A stretch of DNA of 64,000 nt from Natribaculum luteum (GCF_023008545.1 NZ_CP095397.1:1550001-1614000), one strand, 5' to 3'; numbered from the stretch's first letter, positions 41,656-52,068 are shown. Notes: generated by a model from the letters alone, not told the origin. Translations and numbers: made by a program.

Positions 41656-42564
41656 CTAGCCGACGAGTGTGATCAGAACGAACAGCGTCCCCATGGACGC
41701 GAGCGTGCTGGCGAAGACGTTCAGCGACGCGAACTCCGCGTCACCGCCGAGTTCGTTCGCGAAGACGAACGTCGAGACTGCAGTCGGCGTACCGAACATT
41801 ACGACGGCGGCGGTGAACGTCGCGCCGTCGACGCCGAGCAGCGAGAAGACGGTCCACGCGAGGATCGGCATGCAGCCGATCTTGAGCGCGACGACGGAAC
41901 TGACCGCGCCGAGGTCGATTGCGGGGAGATCGACCTCGAGTGCGGCCCCGACACAGAGCAGCGCGAGTGGCAGAGCGAACGACCCGAGGACGTCGAGGCC
42001 GGTGACGACGGGCGACGGTGGTGTGATTCCTGCCGTCCCGACGACGATACCGGCGATCAGCGCGATCAACACGGGATTCGTCGCGAGCCGTCCAAGCTCG
42101 CGTCCGAGCCGGGAGCTGGCGTCGTTTACGAGGACGAGAATCAGCACCGTCAGCGGCACCTGAACGAGCGAACCGACGCCGAGGATCACGCTCGCGATCG
42201 CGGTCACCTCGGCGTCGAACGTCGCGGCGACCAGCGGCAGGCCGAGGTAGCCGAGATTCGAGTGGTACGACTGGACGATAGCCACGCTCTGGCGCGGTCC
42301 CGACGAGCGATTTCCGTGCACGAGTCGGGCGACCCCCGCCGTCGAGAGCAGGACGAACAGGATCCCCGCCATCAGCGCCGGTGAGAGGAGTTCGCCGATC
42401 GCCTGGTCGTACGTCGAGACGAAGATGAGTGCCGGGAGGGCGACGTAGTAGGTGGTCGCGTTCAACTGGGCCGTCCGCCGCTCGTCGAGCACGCCCGACG
42501 TCCGCAGACCGGTCCCGACGAGCAACACGGCGAGCAGCGCCAGCAGTCGACCGAGGACCTCCAT
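41656..42564 (-). CDS. AEC-family transporter (auxin efflux carrier-like)
   Basis: 302 residues from the ATG at 42564, with about ten membrane helices in two five-helix repeats, separated by a soluble linker (VNDASSRLGRELGRLATNP). The opening LLALLAVLLVGTGLRTSGVL and the second-half GTAGITPPSPVVTGLDVLGSFALPLALLCVGA are typical of AEC proteins. It may move organic anions or amino-acid derivatives. The gene is convergent with the dolichol-kinase-like gene and divergent from hef. Confidence 0.85.
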   Translation of the reverse strand: MEVLGRLLALLAVLLVGTGLRTSGVLDERRTAQLNATTYYVALPALIFVSTYDQAIGELLSPALMAGILFVLLSTAGVARLVHGNRSSGPRQSVAIVQSYHSNLGYLGLPLVAATFDAEVTAIASVILGVGSLVQVPLTVLILVLVNDASSRLGRELGRLATNPVLIALIAGIVVGTAGITPPSPVVTGLDVLGSFALPLALLCVGAALEVDLPAIDLGAVSSVVALKIGCMPILAWTVFSLLGVDGATFTAAVVMFGTPTAVSTFVFANELGGDAEFASLNVFASTLASMGTLFVLITLVG

Positions 42565-42702
42565 ACTGCCCTCGAGTCGACTCGCCTTCTTACGCCGTTC
42601 GATCACGATTGCGGTGTGTGTGAACTCCTCGAATACGGCAGGATTTTCACTTTCACCGCGGTACGAGAACCCTTAACCGCGGCGCTCTCGAATCCTCCGC
42701 AA

Positions 42703-45144
42703 ATGGCTACGACGGACGAGGAGGTCCCCACTATCGAGCATCCGCTGCTCGAGCCTGACTTCCTCGAGAGACGCCTCTACCAGCTGAAACTCGCGGGAAC
42801 GGCGGCGAACGACCACACGCTCGTCTGTCTCCCCACGGGGCTGGGGAAGACGACGGTGAGCCTGCTGGTGACCGCCCGCAGGCTCGAGGAGGTCGGCGGC
42901 AAGTCGCTGATGCTTGCCCCCACGAAACCGCTCGTCTCCCAGCACGCCGACTTCTACCGGGAGGCCCTCCAGCTCCCCGACGAGGAGATCGTCGTCTTCA
43001 CCGGCGACGTTAGCCCCGACGACCGCGCCGAACTGTGGGCGGAGGCGACGGTCGTGATGGCGACGCCGCAGGTGATCGAGAACGACCTCGTCGGCTCCCG
43101 GATCTCGCTTGTGGACGTGACCCACTGCACGTTCGACGAGTGCCACCGCGCGACCGGCGACTACGCCTACAACTACATCGCCGAACGCTACCACGCGGAC
43201 GCCGATGATCCGCTCGTGACGGGAATGAGCGCCTCGCCCGGCGGCGACGAGGAAGCGATCCTCGAGGTCTGTGAGAACCTCGGCATCCACGAGGTCGAAG
43301 TGATGACCGAGGAGGACGCCGACGTCTCGGAGTACACCCACGACACCGACGTCGAGTGGGAGCGCATCGACCTCCCCGAGGAGGTCCTCGAGATCCGCGA
43401 CGCGTTGAACGAGGTGATCACGGACCGTCTCGAGAAGCTCAAGGAACTCGGCGTCGCGCGGTCGACCCAGCCGGATCAGTCCCAGAAGGACCTCAACCGG
43501 ATGCGCGCCGAGTTACAGCAACTGATCGAAAACGACCAGTCGGAGGGGTACAAGGGGATGTCCGTCCACGCGGAGGTGATGAAGCTCCGCCAGGCCGTGA
43601 CACTGGTCGAAACCCAGAGCGTCGAGGCCGTTCGCCGGTACTTCGACCGCCAGCGCAACCAGGCTCGCAGTTCGGGCGCGTCGAAGGCGAGCCAGCGACT
43701 CGTCTCCGACCCGCGCGTCCGCGAGGCGATGCGCAGGGCGGAGTCGTTCGACCAGCTCCACCCCAAGTACCGCAAGACGCGGATGCTGCTGGCCGAGACC
43801 CTGGGCCTCGAGGGCGGCGAGCGCGTGATCGTCTTCACCGAGTCCCGGGATACGGCCGAGGCGCTGACGGACTTTCTCTCCGAGAGCTTCGACGCCAGAC
43901 GGTTCGTCGGCCAGGGCGACCGGGAAGGGAGCGACGGCATGACCCAGAAACAACAACAGGAGGTCCTCGACGACTTCCGCGCGGGGGAGTTCGAGGTCCT
44001 GATCTCGACGTCGGTCGCCGAGGAGGGTCTGGACGTGCCGGAGGTCGACCTCGTGCTCTTCTACGAACCCGTCCCGACCGCCATCCGCTCGATTCAGCGC
44101 AAGGGCCGGACCGGCCGCCAGTCGGAGGGGCGGGTCGTCGTCCTGATGGCCGACGACACCCGCGACGAGGCGTACTTCTGGATCTCCCGACGACGCGAGA
44201 AGAAAATGGAGTCCGAACTGCGCGACCTGAAAGGGATGGCCGACGACCTGGAGGCGGAACTCGACGCGAGCCAGCAGTCGCTCGACGCGTTCGAGAGCGG
44301 GGCGAAAGTAGACGGTGACGGGGACGAATCGCTGGACGGAAGCACGGTCTCGAGTGGAAGCGAGGGGGTTCCAGGTCAGCCCGGGTTACAGGAGTTCGCC
44401 GACGCTGCTGCCGATCCAGACGATGGAGCCGACGCCACCGACGAGTCCGACGCCAGCGAAGGCGAGACGCCAGCGCCGAGCGGCGAGGGCGAGACGATCG
44501 AGGTCGTTGCCGACCAGCGCGAGATGGACGCCGACATCGCCCGCGACCTCTCGAGGCGCGACGAGATCGAGGTTCGCCTCGAGACGCTCGCGGTCGGCGA
44601 CTACGTCCTCTCCGATCGCGTCGCCGTCGAACGAAAATCCGTCGCAGACTTCGTCGACTCGCTGGTCGGCGGCGACCGATCCGTCTTCGAGCAGGTCGGC
44701 GACATGGCCCGCCACTACTCGCGTCCGATCGTCGTCGTCGAGGGCGAGGGCCTCTACGAGCAGCGGGACGTCCACCCGAACGCGGTTCGTGGCGCGCTCT
44801 CGAGTCTCGCCGTCGACTTCGGCGCGAGCGTCTTGCGAACCGAGAGCGAGGCCGACACGACCGAACTGCTCGCGGTCGTCGCGGGCCGCGAACAGGACAC
44901 CGCCGGACGGGCAGTCTCGGTCCACGGCGAGAAGCAGTCGAAGACGCTGGGAGAGCAACAGGAGTACGTCGTCTCCTCGATCGCCGACATCGGCCCCGTC
45001 ACCGCCCGCTCGTTGCTCGCCGAGTTCGGGAGCGTCGAGGCGGTGATGACGGCCTCCGAGGAAGAGCTGATGGAAGCCGACGGCGTCGGGCAGGTGACGG
45101 CCGAACGGATCCGCGACGTCGTGGGAAGCGACTACGCCGGGTGA
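42703..45144 (+). CDS. hef: Hef-type helicase/nuclease
   Basis: 813 residues. The N-terminal SF2 helicase half has Walker A (LPTGLGKT, 43-50), a DEAH-type box (TFDECHR), and motif VI (QRKGRTGRQSEGR). An acidic, low-complexity linker (about 560-630) is followed by an XPF-type nuclease domain (VADQREMDADIARDL, then VERKSVADFVDSLVGG as the ERKxxxD signature) and a C-terminal HhH pair (VTARSLLAEFGSVEAVM, MEADGVGQVTAERI). It processes stalled forks and related branched DNA. The preferred start is MATTDEEVPT. Confidence 0.95.
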   Translation: MATTDEEVPTIEHPLLEPDFLERRLYQLKLAGTAANDHTLVCLPTGLGKTTVSLLVTARRLEEVGGKSLMLAPTKPLVSQHADFYREALQLPDEEIVVFTGDVSPDDRAELWAEATVVMATPQVIENDLVGSRISLVDVTHCTFDECHRATGDYAYNYIAERYHADADDPLVTGMSASPGGDEEAILEVCENLGIHEVEVMTEEDADVSEYTHDTDVEWERIDLPEEVLEIRDALNEVITDRLEKLKELGVARSTQPDQSQKDLNRMRAELQQLIENDQSEGYKGMSVHAEVMKLRQAVTLVETQSVEAVRRYFDRQRNQARSSGASKASQRLVSDPRVREAMRRAESFDQLHPKYRKTRMLLAETLGLEGGERVIVFTESRDTAEALTDFLSESFDARRFVGQGDREGSDGMTQKQQQEVLDDFRAGEFEVLISTSVAEEGLDVPEVDLVLFYEPVPTAIRSIQRKGRTGRQSEGRVVVLMADDTRDEAYFWISRRREKKMESELRDLKGMADDLEAELDASQQSLDAFESGAKVDGDGDESLDGSTVSSGSEGVPGQPGLQEFADAAADPDDGADATDESDASEGETPAPSGEGETIEVVADQREMDADIARDLSRRDEIEVRLETLAVGDYVLSDRVAVERKSVADFVDSLVGGDRSVFEQVGDMARHYSRPIVVVEGEGLYEQRDVHPNAVRGALSSLAVDFGASVLRTESEADTTELLAVVAGREQDTAGRAVSVHGEKQSKTLGEQQEYVVSSIADIGPVTARSLLAEFGSVEAVMTASEEELMEADGVGQVTAERIRDVVGSDYAG

Positions 45145-45156
45145 CGCAACCGACAG

Positions 45157-45828
45157 TCAGCGCCGGAGCGCCGCCAGCGCCTCGCTCGCCTCGCGGGCCG
45201 CCTCGAGGCACTCTTTCGCGTACCGTGGATCGTCGGTCTCGGCAGCCTCGCGGGCGAAGCGCTCGAGTGCGGCCGCGAGTGCGGCCCGTCCGCCCTCGAG
45301 GTCGCCGTCGACTCGCCGCGTCGTGGCGGGCCGGTCACTCGAGCCGGATCGACGGTCGACGGCGTCGGCACTGCTCTCCGCACCACGCGAGTCGGACGCT
45401 TGCGACGGCGGTGTTCGGACGCCCTCCCACGTCGACGTTTCCCGCGAGCGCGTCTCCGTCGTAGCCTGTTCGTCCGCGTCGGTGGGTTCGGCCGCTGTCG
45501 CGTCGGCGTTCGTCGCTGGCTCGGTGGCGTCGACGTTCGTCGTCGACTCGGTGGCGTCGGCCGTGGCCACCGAGTCGTCCGCTGCAGTCGCGTCGCTCTC
45601 GAGGTCGGTGCCCTGGACGGCCTCCGGACTTCCGTGACAGGACGGACAGAACGTCTGTCCGTTTTGCTTGAACAGCGGGTCGCCGCAGGTGTCACAGTGG
45701 ACGTTCGTCATCGTCGCCCCCTTCAACAGGAGGTCGCTCATCCGCTGGGTGGCTTCTCTGTCGGCCTGGTCGCGCTCGTACTTCTCGCGAAGTTTCTCGC
45801 GTTCGGCTTCCTTGTCGAAGTCGCTCAT
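45157..45828 (-). CDS. Sjogren's/scleroderma autoantigen-1 (p27) family zinc protein
   Basis: 223 residues from the ATG at 45828. A charged N-terminal helix ([39 protein letters not shown]) leads into a zinc ribbon [21 protein letters not shown] long low-complexity Ala/Thr/Asp stretch follows, then a short helical domain at the C-terminus ([32 protein letters not shown]). This is the archaeal autoantigen p27 layout. The function in archaea is unknown. It is convergent with hef. Confidence 0.8.
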   Translation of the reverse strand: MSDFDKEAEREKLREKYERDQADREATQRMSDLLLKGATMTNVHCDTCGDPLFKQNGQTFCPSCHGSPEAVQGTDLESDATAADDSVATADATESTTNVDATEPATNADATAAEPTDADEQATTETRSRETSTWEGVRTPPSQASDSRGAESSADAVDRRSGSSDRPATTRRVDGDLEGGRAALAAALERFAREAAETDDPRYAKECLEAAREASEALAALRR

Positions 45829-45887
45829 GTTCACCTAGAGGAACTACGACGTCGAAAAGGCTGCGAAGGAGCGAGTCCCAGGGGCGG

Positions 45888-46340
45888 TCACTGAAGCACT
45901 GCCTGCCTCGTCTCGCCGCGGCGTCCACCGAAGCGGACGGCGACGTGGCCGGCCACCGCGGCGGTGACGAGGCCGGCGGGGAGTCCGACGAACAACATTC
46001 CGCCGGCGAGGCCGCCGCCCCAGAGTGCGAACGCGGCGGTTCCGACGCCGCCGCCGACGACGAAGCCCGCGATGGCTCCGAGCGCCGCCCGGAGGCGAAC
46101 GGCCGTCCGCCGCGAGACGCCTGTCTCGGTCCCGCGTTCCTCGTAGTAGTTCGCGCCGAGGAATGTGAGCACGGCCGCGGCGACGCCCGCCACGACCCCG
46201 GCCGGCAGGCCGACCAGCAGCGACGGCCAGACGTACGGCTCGAGCCCTTCGGTCACGAGCACCGTGATCGCGACGAACGCGACGAGTCCGCCGACGATAC
46301 TTCCAGCGACCGTGACCAGCGTTTTGACGGAACTATTCAT
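45888..46340 (-). CDS. Multi-helix membrane protein of unknown function
   Basis: 150 residues with four hydrophobic segments, rich in Gly, Ala and Val ([44 protein letters not shown], then [21 protein letters not shown] and [20 protein letters not shown]). The two halves look alike, so an internal duplication is likely (LVGLPAG appears twice). Its position is downstream of a LOG-type gene and upstream of the p27-type gene on the same strand. No family or function is recognised. Confidence 0.65.
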   Translation of the reverse strand: MNSSVKTLVTVAGSIVGGLVAFVAITVLVTEGLEPYVWPSLLVGLPAGVVAGVAAAVLTFLGANYYEERGTETGVSRRTAVRLRAALGAIAGFVVGGGVGTAAFALWGGGLAGGMLFVGLPAGLVTAAVAGHVAVRFGGRRGETRQAVLQ

Positions 46341-46400
46341 ACGCTAGATATGCCTTCCGGGCGGATAAGTGTGCACTCGACTCCCTGCCGCCGAGACGGA

Positions 46401-46844
46401 CTACCGGTCGGCCGCCTCGAGTGCGTCCACCGCCGCCGCCGGCGTCTCGACGCTCTCGACGCCGGGGACGTCGTGGGTATCGATCCCGACGACGGGTCGG
46501 TCGTAGACGAGTCCGAACCCGATCTCAGAGAGCGTCCCCGGGCCGCCCGAGAGGGCGATCACGCCGTCGCCGTTCAGTGCTACCAGCGCGTTTCTGGCGT
46601 GGCCCATCCCGGTCGCGATCGCCGTGTCGACGAACTCGTTTGCGGCCGACCGATCCTCGCCGGGTACGATGCCGATCGTCTCGCCGCCTTCGGCGTTCGC
46701 GCCGCGACAGACCGCCTCCATCGTCCCGCCGAGACCGCCACAGACGACAGTGTGTCCGCGCCGTCCGAGTTCTCGGCCGATCGCCTCCGCGACTCGAGTC
46801 TCCTCGTCGGTGATCGTCCCGCCGCCGATGACGCTCGCGCGCAT
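46401..46844 (-). CDS. LOG/lysine-decarboxylase-like (TIGR00725-type) protein
   Basis: 147 residues from the ATG at 46844. The Rossmann-like nucleotide-binding pattern is present: [40 protein letters not shown] and [19 protein letters not shown]. The last is close to the PGG(x)GTxxE motif of LOG cytokinin-activating enzymes, here GGPGTLSE. It may hydrolyse a nucleotide 5'-monophosphate or act on a related ligand. It is a short form, without extra domains. Confidence 0.8.
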   Translation of the reverse strand: MRASVIGGGTITDEETRVAEAIGRELGRRGHTVVCGGLGGTMEAVCRGANAEGGETIGIVPGEDRSAANEFVDTAIATGMGHARNALVALNGDGVIALSGGPGTLSEIGFGLVYDRPVVGIDTHDVPGVESVETPAAAVDALEAADR

Positions 46845-47021
46845 ACTCGAGTTAGCACGTCGGATCCCAATGAGCGTACCGAGTCGGTATGGTGTACCTG
46901 CCGGTATCGGTGTACCCCGTCTCGAGCGCGTTCGACGAGCGACGAAACACGTGTCGTTGCCTCGTGCGAAATCGCGGGATCCGACGGATTTAACGCGTCG
47001 CCGGTTGACCTCCCACCTGGT

Positions 47022-47939
47022 ATGACGAAAGTTAGCGTGATCGGTGCAGCCGGGACGGTCGGTGCCGCAGCAGGGTACAACATCGCACTGCGAGAGGTCG
47101 CGGACGAACTCGTCTTCGTCGATATTCCGGACAAGGAAGACGACACAGTCGGACAGGCCGCGGACGTGAACCACGGAGCAGCGTACGACTCGAACACCGT
47201 CGTCCGCCAGGGCGGTTACGAGGACACCGCGGGTTCCGACGTCGTCGTCATCACGGCCGGCATTCCGCGCCAGCCCGGGCAGACGCGGATCGACCTCGCG
47301 GGCGACAACGCGCCCATCATGGAGGACATCGGCTCCTCGATCGCCGAGCACAACGACGACGACTTCGTCACGATCACGACCTCCAACCCCGTCGACCTGC
47401 TCAACCGTCACCTCTACGAGTCGGGCGACCGGGCACGCGAGAAGGTGATCGGCTTCGGCGGCCGACTCGACTCCGCCCGGTTCCGGTACGTCATCTCCCA
47501 GCGCTACGACGCGCCCGTCCAGAACGTCCAGGCAACGATCCTCGGCGAACACGGCGACGCGCAGGTCCCCGTCTTCTCGAAAGTGCGGGTCGACGGCCAG
47601 GACCTCGAGTTCGACGACGGGGAGAAAGAGGAGATCCTCTCGGAACTGCAGACCTCGGCGATGAACGTCATCGAGAAGAAAGGTGCGACAGAGTGGGGAC
47701 CAGCGACCGGCGTCGGCCACATGGTCGAGGCTATCCTCCGTGACACTGGCGAGGTGCTGCCCGCGAGCGTCAAACTCGAGGGCGAGTACGGCCACGAAGA
47801 CGTCGGACTCGGCGTTCCTGTCAAACTCGGCACAGACGGCGTCGAGGAGATCGTCGAGTGGGACCTGACCGAGTTCGAGCGCAACGAGCTCGGCGAGGCC
47901 GCAGACAAACTCTCCGAGCAGTACGAGAAGATCGCCTGA
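47022..47939 (+). CDS. mdh: Malate dehydrogenase (LDH-like, haloarchaeal)
   Basis: 305 residues. The NAD-binding loop [16 protein letters not shown], the active-site [13 protein letters not shown] with Arg for dicarboxylate specificity (ITAGIPR), and the catalytic His in [17 protein letters not shown] fit the haloarchaeal malate dehydrogenase of the LDH-like group. It interconverts malate and oxaloacetate. The start [14 protein letters not shown] follows a typical short leader. The insertion-sequence nest begins about 150 bases downstream. Confidence 0.95.
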   Translation: MTKVSVIGAAGTVGAAAGYNIALREVADELVFVDIPDKEDDTVGQAADVNHGAAYDSNTVVRQGGYEDTAGSDVVVITAGIPRQPGQTRIDLAGDNAPIMEDIGSSIAEHNDDDFVTITTSNPVDLLNRHLYESGDRAREKVIGFGGRLDSARFRYVISQRYDAPVQNVQATILGEHGDAQVPVFSKVRVDGQDLEFDDGEKEEILSELQTSAMNVIEKKGATEWGPATGVGHMVEAILRDTGEVLPASVKLEGEYGHEDVGLGVPVKLGTDGVEEIVEWDLTEFERNELGEAADKLSEQYEKIA

Positions 47940-48095
47940 ACCGGCCGACACCGTCGCTCGCCGATTTTCGCGGTACGCAATCCGCTACCAGGACCAGGCC
48001 CTGCAATCTTTGCTCGAGCCGTCGCGGTCGTCTCGACTCGGCGGAAACGCCGCTCGCGTTACACGAAATCGAGGAGAAAGGCCACGACTTCAGTC

Positions 48096-49758
48096 CTGTC
48101 TCTTACCCATAACTCAGCACCAGCGAGAAAAATCAAGTAGATGCGTCTGAAATCAAAGAATTAGTCGGGATGTTTTCATTATCTGGACTGGCTCACCGTT
48201 TCTGAGGAGTGGTCAGTCTGTAAAATTGGAACGAAGTCTGAATTCACGTTGAGGTCCGCTGAATGAGTCGCCGTTGGCGCTCATTCAGCACCGAGTTCGT
48301 ACCCTTCTGCCCACATGCGTAGCTTCTGGAGGCCTTTCCACATCGTTTCCCATCCTGGAGGAGGATCTGATCCGCGGTCCAGATACCCGCCAAGCTTCGC
48401 TACACTCACAGCGTAGGCTTTCCCGTTCTGGTCTTGCAGTTCTGGAAATTTTGTTTCCAGAACTGCGCGCTCTGCTTCGCTCAACAAGACATCAGGTGCA
48501 GTCGAGGTCTCTCCCCGAGCAAGCTCTCGTAACTCCAGGACCTTCCAGGCAATCACCGAGTACAGACTTAGCAAGACTTCCATTCGTTCCCAAGTCTGGA
48601 GTTGCCGTTCTTCGATGTTACAGCCACTCTTCAGCACTTTGTGCCAGTCTTCGATTCGCCAGCGAAGACCATAATAGTCGATGACAGTCAGCGTCTCGTT
48701 AAACTCTTCGACCGATTCAGTGGTGAGTAACACCCACTGAATCGGGTCGTCAGTTTCACCGATCTCATCGACTCGTACGACATTTACTGCCACTGAACCG
48801 TCTTGATCAGGATTATTCCGCGGCGCACGCAACTCACAGGTTCCCGTTGCAATCGACAGCTCTGCTGTCCTGGCTTCTCGCCCACTTGCCTGTTGAATCT
48901 CGATCGTTTTGCGACCTTGCTCGGCAAGGTCGCTGCTCCAGTCAAAGAGTTTCCCAGATTCATCGTTTTCTGTCCAAATCCGTCGGTTTTGGTTGGCTCG
49001 AACGATGAATCCAGCGTTCTCTATCTCTTCGACAACGTCTGTATAGAACGCGAATGCATCTGCTCCTCGATCATGAACAAACAACGGGCGAACATCGTCG
49101 GCAAGCCAGTTTCTGGCTTGCCTGTCACCACGAGCCCACTTCTCCTGTTCACTCTCCAACGGAATTGGCTCTGATTTCCCGTTTGTCTCATACTTTTTGT
49201 CAGCCTGTTGGTCCTCGATCAGCGCCTGCTGATCGAGGACCCCTGTCATTCGATGTGTTTGTGGATGAATGCCGATCGTTGAGTGGACTTTGACGCCCTC
49301 AAGGTCCATCTCAGAGTTACCAATGTCGCCGAGTCCGTCCTTGGATGGATGTCTCGGAAAGACAAGTTCAGTGGTATCGGAGACGATCACGAGTTCGTCT
49401 AACTGACTCACTCGTGATCGTTGTGCTTGCTTGTGAGCGGAGAGGATCTCGTTTGGTTCCACATTCTCATTATCGCAAAATCGGTACGTAGCCTTTGTGG
49501 AGGCCCAGTCTTCGCAGGCAGTTGGGATGGACTCGGCAGGTGAACTGCCGAGTTCATCCCCAAGTTGCACCAGTCGATCGGTGAGGCGCTTGTCTCCGAG
49601 ATTAGCTGAGCGAAACTCTGTTCGAATCCAACCTGATACATCCATGTCACACAACTCTCCGTCATCGTCTAAATCAGGCTGCCAACTCCGTGACCCCCGT
49701 CCCATTTTCCCGTCTCAATTCGTCAGCTACGGGGTTAGAACTTGTGGGTAAGAGACAG
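48096..49758 (-). mobile_element. IS4-family (ISH8/Tn5-like) element inside the IS605 left hairpin
   Basis: 1663-bp element with ends CTGTCTCTTACCCA (left) and its near complement GGGTAAGAGACAG (right), close to Tn5/IS50 outer ends. It is flanked by the 10-bp direct repeat GACTTCAGTC at 48086-48095 and 49759-49768. The target was the loop and stem of the IS200/IS605 left-end hairpin. It carries one transposase gene. The clean duplication suggests a recent insertion. Confidence 0.92.
48281..49705 (-). CDS. IS4-family (Tn5-like) transposase
   Basis: 474 residues from the ATG at 49705; an ATG at 49645 (MDVSGWIRTEF) is an alternative that matches the Tn5 N-terminus. It has a Tn5-type N-terminal domain (FRSANLGDKRLTDRLVQLGDEL, WASTKATYRFCDN) and a catalytic core with acids in VSDTTELVF, LFVHDRGADAF and the Y-(2)-R-(3)-E-(6)-K motif at YYGLRWRIEDWHKVLKSG. 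The frame is intact, so the element may be active. Confidence 0.93.
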   Translation of the reverse strand: MGRGSRSWQPDLDDDGELCDMDVSGWIRTEFRSANLGDKRLTDRLVQLGDELGSSPAESIPTACEDWASTKATYRFCDNENVEPNEILSAHKQAQRSRVSQLDELVIVSDTTELVFPRHPSKDGLGDIGNSEMDLEGVKVHSTIGIHPQTHRMTGVLDQQALIEDQQADKKYETNGKSEPIPLESEQEKWARGDRQARNWLADDVRPLFVHDRGADAFAFYTDVVEEIENAGFIVRANQNRRIWTENDESGKLFDWSSDLAEQGRKTIEIQQASGREARTAELSIATGTCELRAPRNNPDQDGSVAVNVVRVDEIGETDDPIQWVLLTTESVEEFNETLTVIDYYGLRWRIEDWHKVLKSGCNIEERQLQTWERMEVLLSLYSVIAWKVLELRELARGETSTAPDVLLSEAERAVLETKFPELQDQNGKAYAVSVAKLGGYLDRGSDPPPGWETMWKGLQKLRMWAEGYELGAE

Positions 49759-49870
49759 GACTTCAGTCGTGGGATGAATCCGCCCACACACGACACAAAC
49801 CATCCTCGATAGCCGACCGAGTGTTGATGGATTCATAACATGTAATATATATTGACTTCTATCTACTCGT

Positions 49871-50260
49871 ATGCCACGCGGGTACAGTCGAGAGCGAACG
49901 TCGGTTCACAACCTCCACTACCACTTCGTGTGGTGCCCGAAGTACCGCAAGCCGGTGCTGACCGACGAGGTTGCCGACCGCCTCGAACAACTCATCGAGG
50001 AGAAAGCCGACGAACTCGACCTCGACATTCTCCGACTGGCAATCCAGCCCGACCACGTACACCTGTTCATCACTGGCGACCCGAAACTTGCCCCGAACAA
50101 AATCATCCAGCAGGTCAAGGGCTACACTTCGCGGAATCTCCGCGACGAGTTCGACTTCGGCCTCCCCTCGCTGTGGACACGCTCGTACTTCGTCTCCTCG
50201 GCAGGAGAGGTGTCGAGTCAGACCATCGAGGAGTACATCGAAGCACAGACCGGACGATAA
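49871..50260 (+). CDS. tnpA: IS200/IS605 transposase TnpA (HUH Y1)
   Basis: 129 residues. The HUH motif is DHVHLFI and the nucleophilic Tyr is in TIEEYIEAQ near the C-terminus. The opening VHNLHYHFVWCPKYRKPVL is standard. It makes single-strand cuts at the hairpin ends of the element. A TATA-like TAATATAT stretch lies about 25-30 bases before the ATG. Two bases separate its stop from tnpB. All catalytic motifs are intact. Confidence 0.95.
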   Translation: MPRGYSRERTSVHNLHYHFVWCPKYRKPVLTDEVADRLEQLIEEKADELDLDILRLAIQPDHVHLFITGDPKLAPNKIIQQVKGYTSRNLRDEFDFGLPSLWTRSYFVSSAGEVSSQTIEEYIEAQTGR

Positions 50261-50262
50261 CG

Positions 50263-51435
50263 ATGCATCGAGAAGTCACCACCACGGTACGGGTCAAACT
50301 CCACTCGCTCACCGAACGTAAAGCCCGACTCGTCGAACGCGAGTACGGCGCGTTCCAAGATGCCGTTCACGGTGACGACAAAGCGAACCTCTACTCCGCC
50401 ACCAAACAACAGGCGGGCAAAGTCCGGTCGAACAAGAACCCGCGAGAGGACACCGAGCAACCTGTCGTTCTCCGCAACGACTGCATCACCATCGAACACG
50501 ACGAGGACACAGTTCTCTCGTCGTGGTGGTTCAAACTCCCCGTCTACAATCCCGAGAAGGAACGCGGGGATAGCATCTGGGTACCCGTCCGCATCCCCGA
50601 GAAGGACACGCACCTCCTCGAAGACGAGTACATCCGCGACTCGGAACTCGTCCACTGGGACGGCGAGTGGTACGTTCACCTCGTCTGCAAGCGGTCTGTG
50701 GCCGTCGCAGACGAATACGATGACGTTCTCGCCGTCGATATGGGTGCGAAGTGGATAGCCGTCAGCACGTTCATCGCCGACCGAAACATGCAGTTCCACG
50801 GAGCGGAAGTCCGTCGCGTCCGTGAACACTACAAGCAACTCCGCAAGAGCATCGGGAAGGCGAAGGTGCGTTCGGGAGCGCAGGTCATCGAACGCCTCGG
50901 GGACAAGGAATCCAGAACGGTCGAACACGAACTGCACCAAGTGGCGACCGAACTCGTCGCTCGCGCTCGGGAGCGCAACGCTGTCATCGTGTTCGGTGAG
51001 ATGACTGGGTTGCGCTTCGACAACGACAAGGGTCGGTACGTGAACGACAAGACCCACAAGATGCCATACGCGAAGATGGCGAACATCCTCACGTACAAAG
51101 CCCATCTCGACGGGCGAGAGTGCCTCCCCGTGAACGAGTACGACACGTCTGTGACGTGTTGGCGGTGTGGGTCGCAGAACACATCGCGGGAAGTGCAGGG
51201 GCGTGTCGAGTGCCACGACTGTGGACTGGACGACAACGGCGACAAGAATGGTGCGACGAACATCGGCAAACGAGCCGTCGGTAAGAACATTCAGAGTCCG
51301 CTATCGACGGTGGGGGCTGTTGTGGCTCAGCCCGAAACGCAGGTCGTACTCGAAGGAACCACCGGTGAGATGGAACCTGCGAACTCCCCAGACGACGTGG
51401 GCCTAACCCTCAGTACCTTCCCAAGCGTCAAGTGA
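50263..51435 (+). CDS. tnpB: IS200/IS605 TnpB (RNA-guided nuclease) with altered C-terminus
   Basis: 390 residues from the ATG at 50263; the frame is open upstream but overlaps tnpA. The RuvC-like residues are in AVDMGAKWIAVS, IVFGEMTGLR and DKNGATNIG, and the zinc ribbon is CWRCGSQ...CHDCG. TnpB is an RNA-guided DNA nuclease whose guide RNA comes from the tnpB 3' end and element right end. An IS630-type element is inserted in the last codons, at TA 51414-51415. The native ending ...LTLSTQ has been replaced by LTLSTFPSVK. Catalysis could survive, but the guide RNA region is broken in two. Confidence 0.93.
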   Translation: MHREVTTTVRVKLHSLTERKARLVEREYGAFQDAVHGDDKANLYSATKQQAGKVRSNKNPREDTEQPVVLRNDCITIEHDEDTVLSSWWFKLPVYNPEKERGDSIWVPVRIPEKDTHLLEDEYIRDSELVHWDGEWYVHLVCKRSVAVADEYDDVLAVDMGAKWIAVSTFIADRNMQFHGAEVRRVREHYKQLRKSIGKAKVRSGAQVIERLGDKESRTVEHELHQVATELVARARERNAVIVFGEMTGLRFDNDKGRYVNDKTHKMPYAKMANILTYKAHLDGRECLPVNEYDTSVTCWRCGSQNTSREVQGRVECHDCGLDDNGDKNGATNIGKRAVGKNIQSPLSTVGAVVAQPETQVVLEGTTGEMEPANSPDDVGLTLSTFPSVK

Positions 51436-52068
51436 CTAGTCCTCAGCCTCCTCGACAGTCGGATAGAGGCGGTGTAGTTTCGTTCGAGCGTCCTCGTTTG
51501 TGAATTGCCAGTTGACCGTGACATCCAACTCATTGCGCTCAGCTTCCCACGCAGCGACCTCCGACTGGAGCGTCGCTGCGTCCGGAATTCGGCGGTTGAG
51601 GCACTGGGTCTGGAGCGTGCTCCAGACGAGTTCGGCCATATTCAGCCAACTTCCGTGCGTGGGCGTGTAGTAGAACTCGAACCGATCGAGATACTCGCGT
51701 GCTTTCACGGGCGGGAAGAACCGATAGAAGGCGGCCGGATTGTGTGTGCTGAGATTGTCCAAGACTACCCGGATGCGGTCTGCATCCGGGTAGTCGTCGG
51801 CAATCGCCTGCATACAGTCGATCCATTCACAGGTCCGCCGTCGTTCAGTCACATGGAAGCGGCACCAGCCAGTCAACGGTTCAGTCGCCAGGTGAAGCCT
51901 TCGTTTCCCATTACGTTCGTAGTGGTGATCTGTGCGAGCGACCGCTCCCGGTGACGCCGGGAGCGGGTCGCGGACGTGTTTTCGAAGTGCTTTGCTGGAC
52001 TCGTCGAAACAGATGACTGGACGGGCCTCGTCGTACGGTTCTTCGTAGAGCGAAAGGATCGTTTCCAT
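51436..52068 (-). CDS. IS630-family transposase, C-terminal part
   Basis: The DDE catalytic domain in a second frame: VICFDESSKAL, VLDNLSTHN and LNMAELVWSTLQTQC hold the three acids. Homologous IS630 transposases have PHRSEYWLIPPKENAEFVYRM in one frame between the halves. Here that piece lies in the C-terminal frame, before its first ATG at 52068. Joining to the upstream half needs a +1 (or -2) shift at seven A residues (rc of 52139-52145). That may be slippage or an indel. Confidence 0.85.
   Translation of the reverse strand: METILSLYEEPYDEARPVICFDESSKALRKHVRDPLPASPGAVARTDHHYERNGKRRLHLATEPLTGWCRFHVTERRRTCEWIDCMQAIADDYPDADRIRVVLDNLSTHNPAAFYRFFPPVKAREYLDRFEFYYTPTHGSWLNMAELVWSTLQTQCLNRRIPDAATLQSEVAAWEAERNELDVTVNWQFTNEDARTKLHRLYPTVEEAED

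Noticed and set aside
41618-41659. 13-codon frame starting at the end of the dolichol-kinase-like gene
   Set aside because: It is too short and has no supporting signals, although its ATGA overlap mimics translational coupling.
45945-47939. 664-codon open frame ending in mdh
   Set aside because: The mdh protein begins at 47022 at a normal start; the upstream part is antisense to other genes.
49852-50262. Extended start for tnpB overlapping tnpA
   Set aside because: The tnpA protein is intact in another frame, and tnpB begins naturally at MHREVTTTV (50263).
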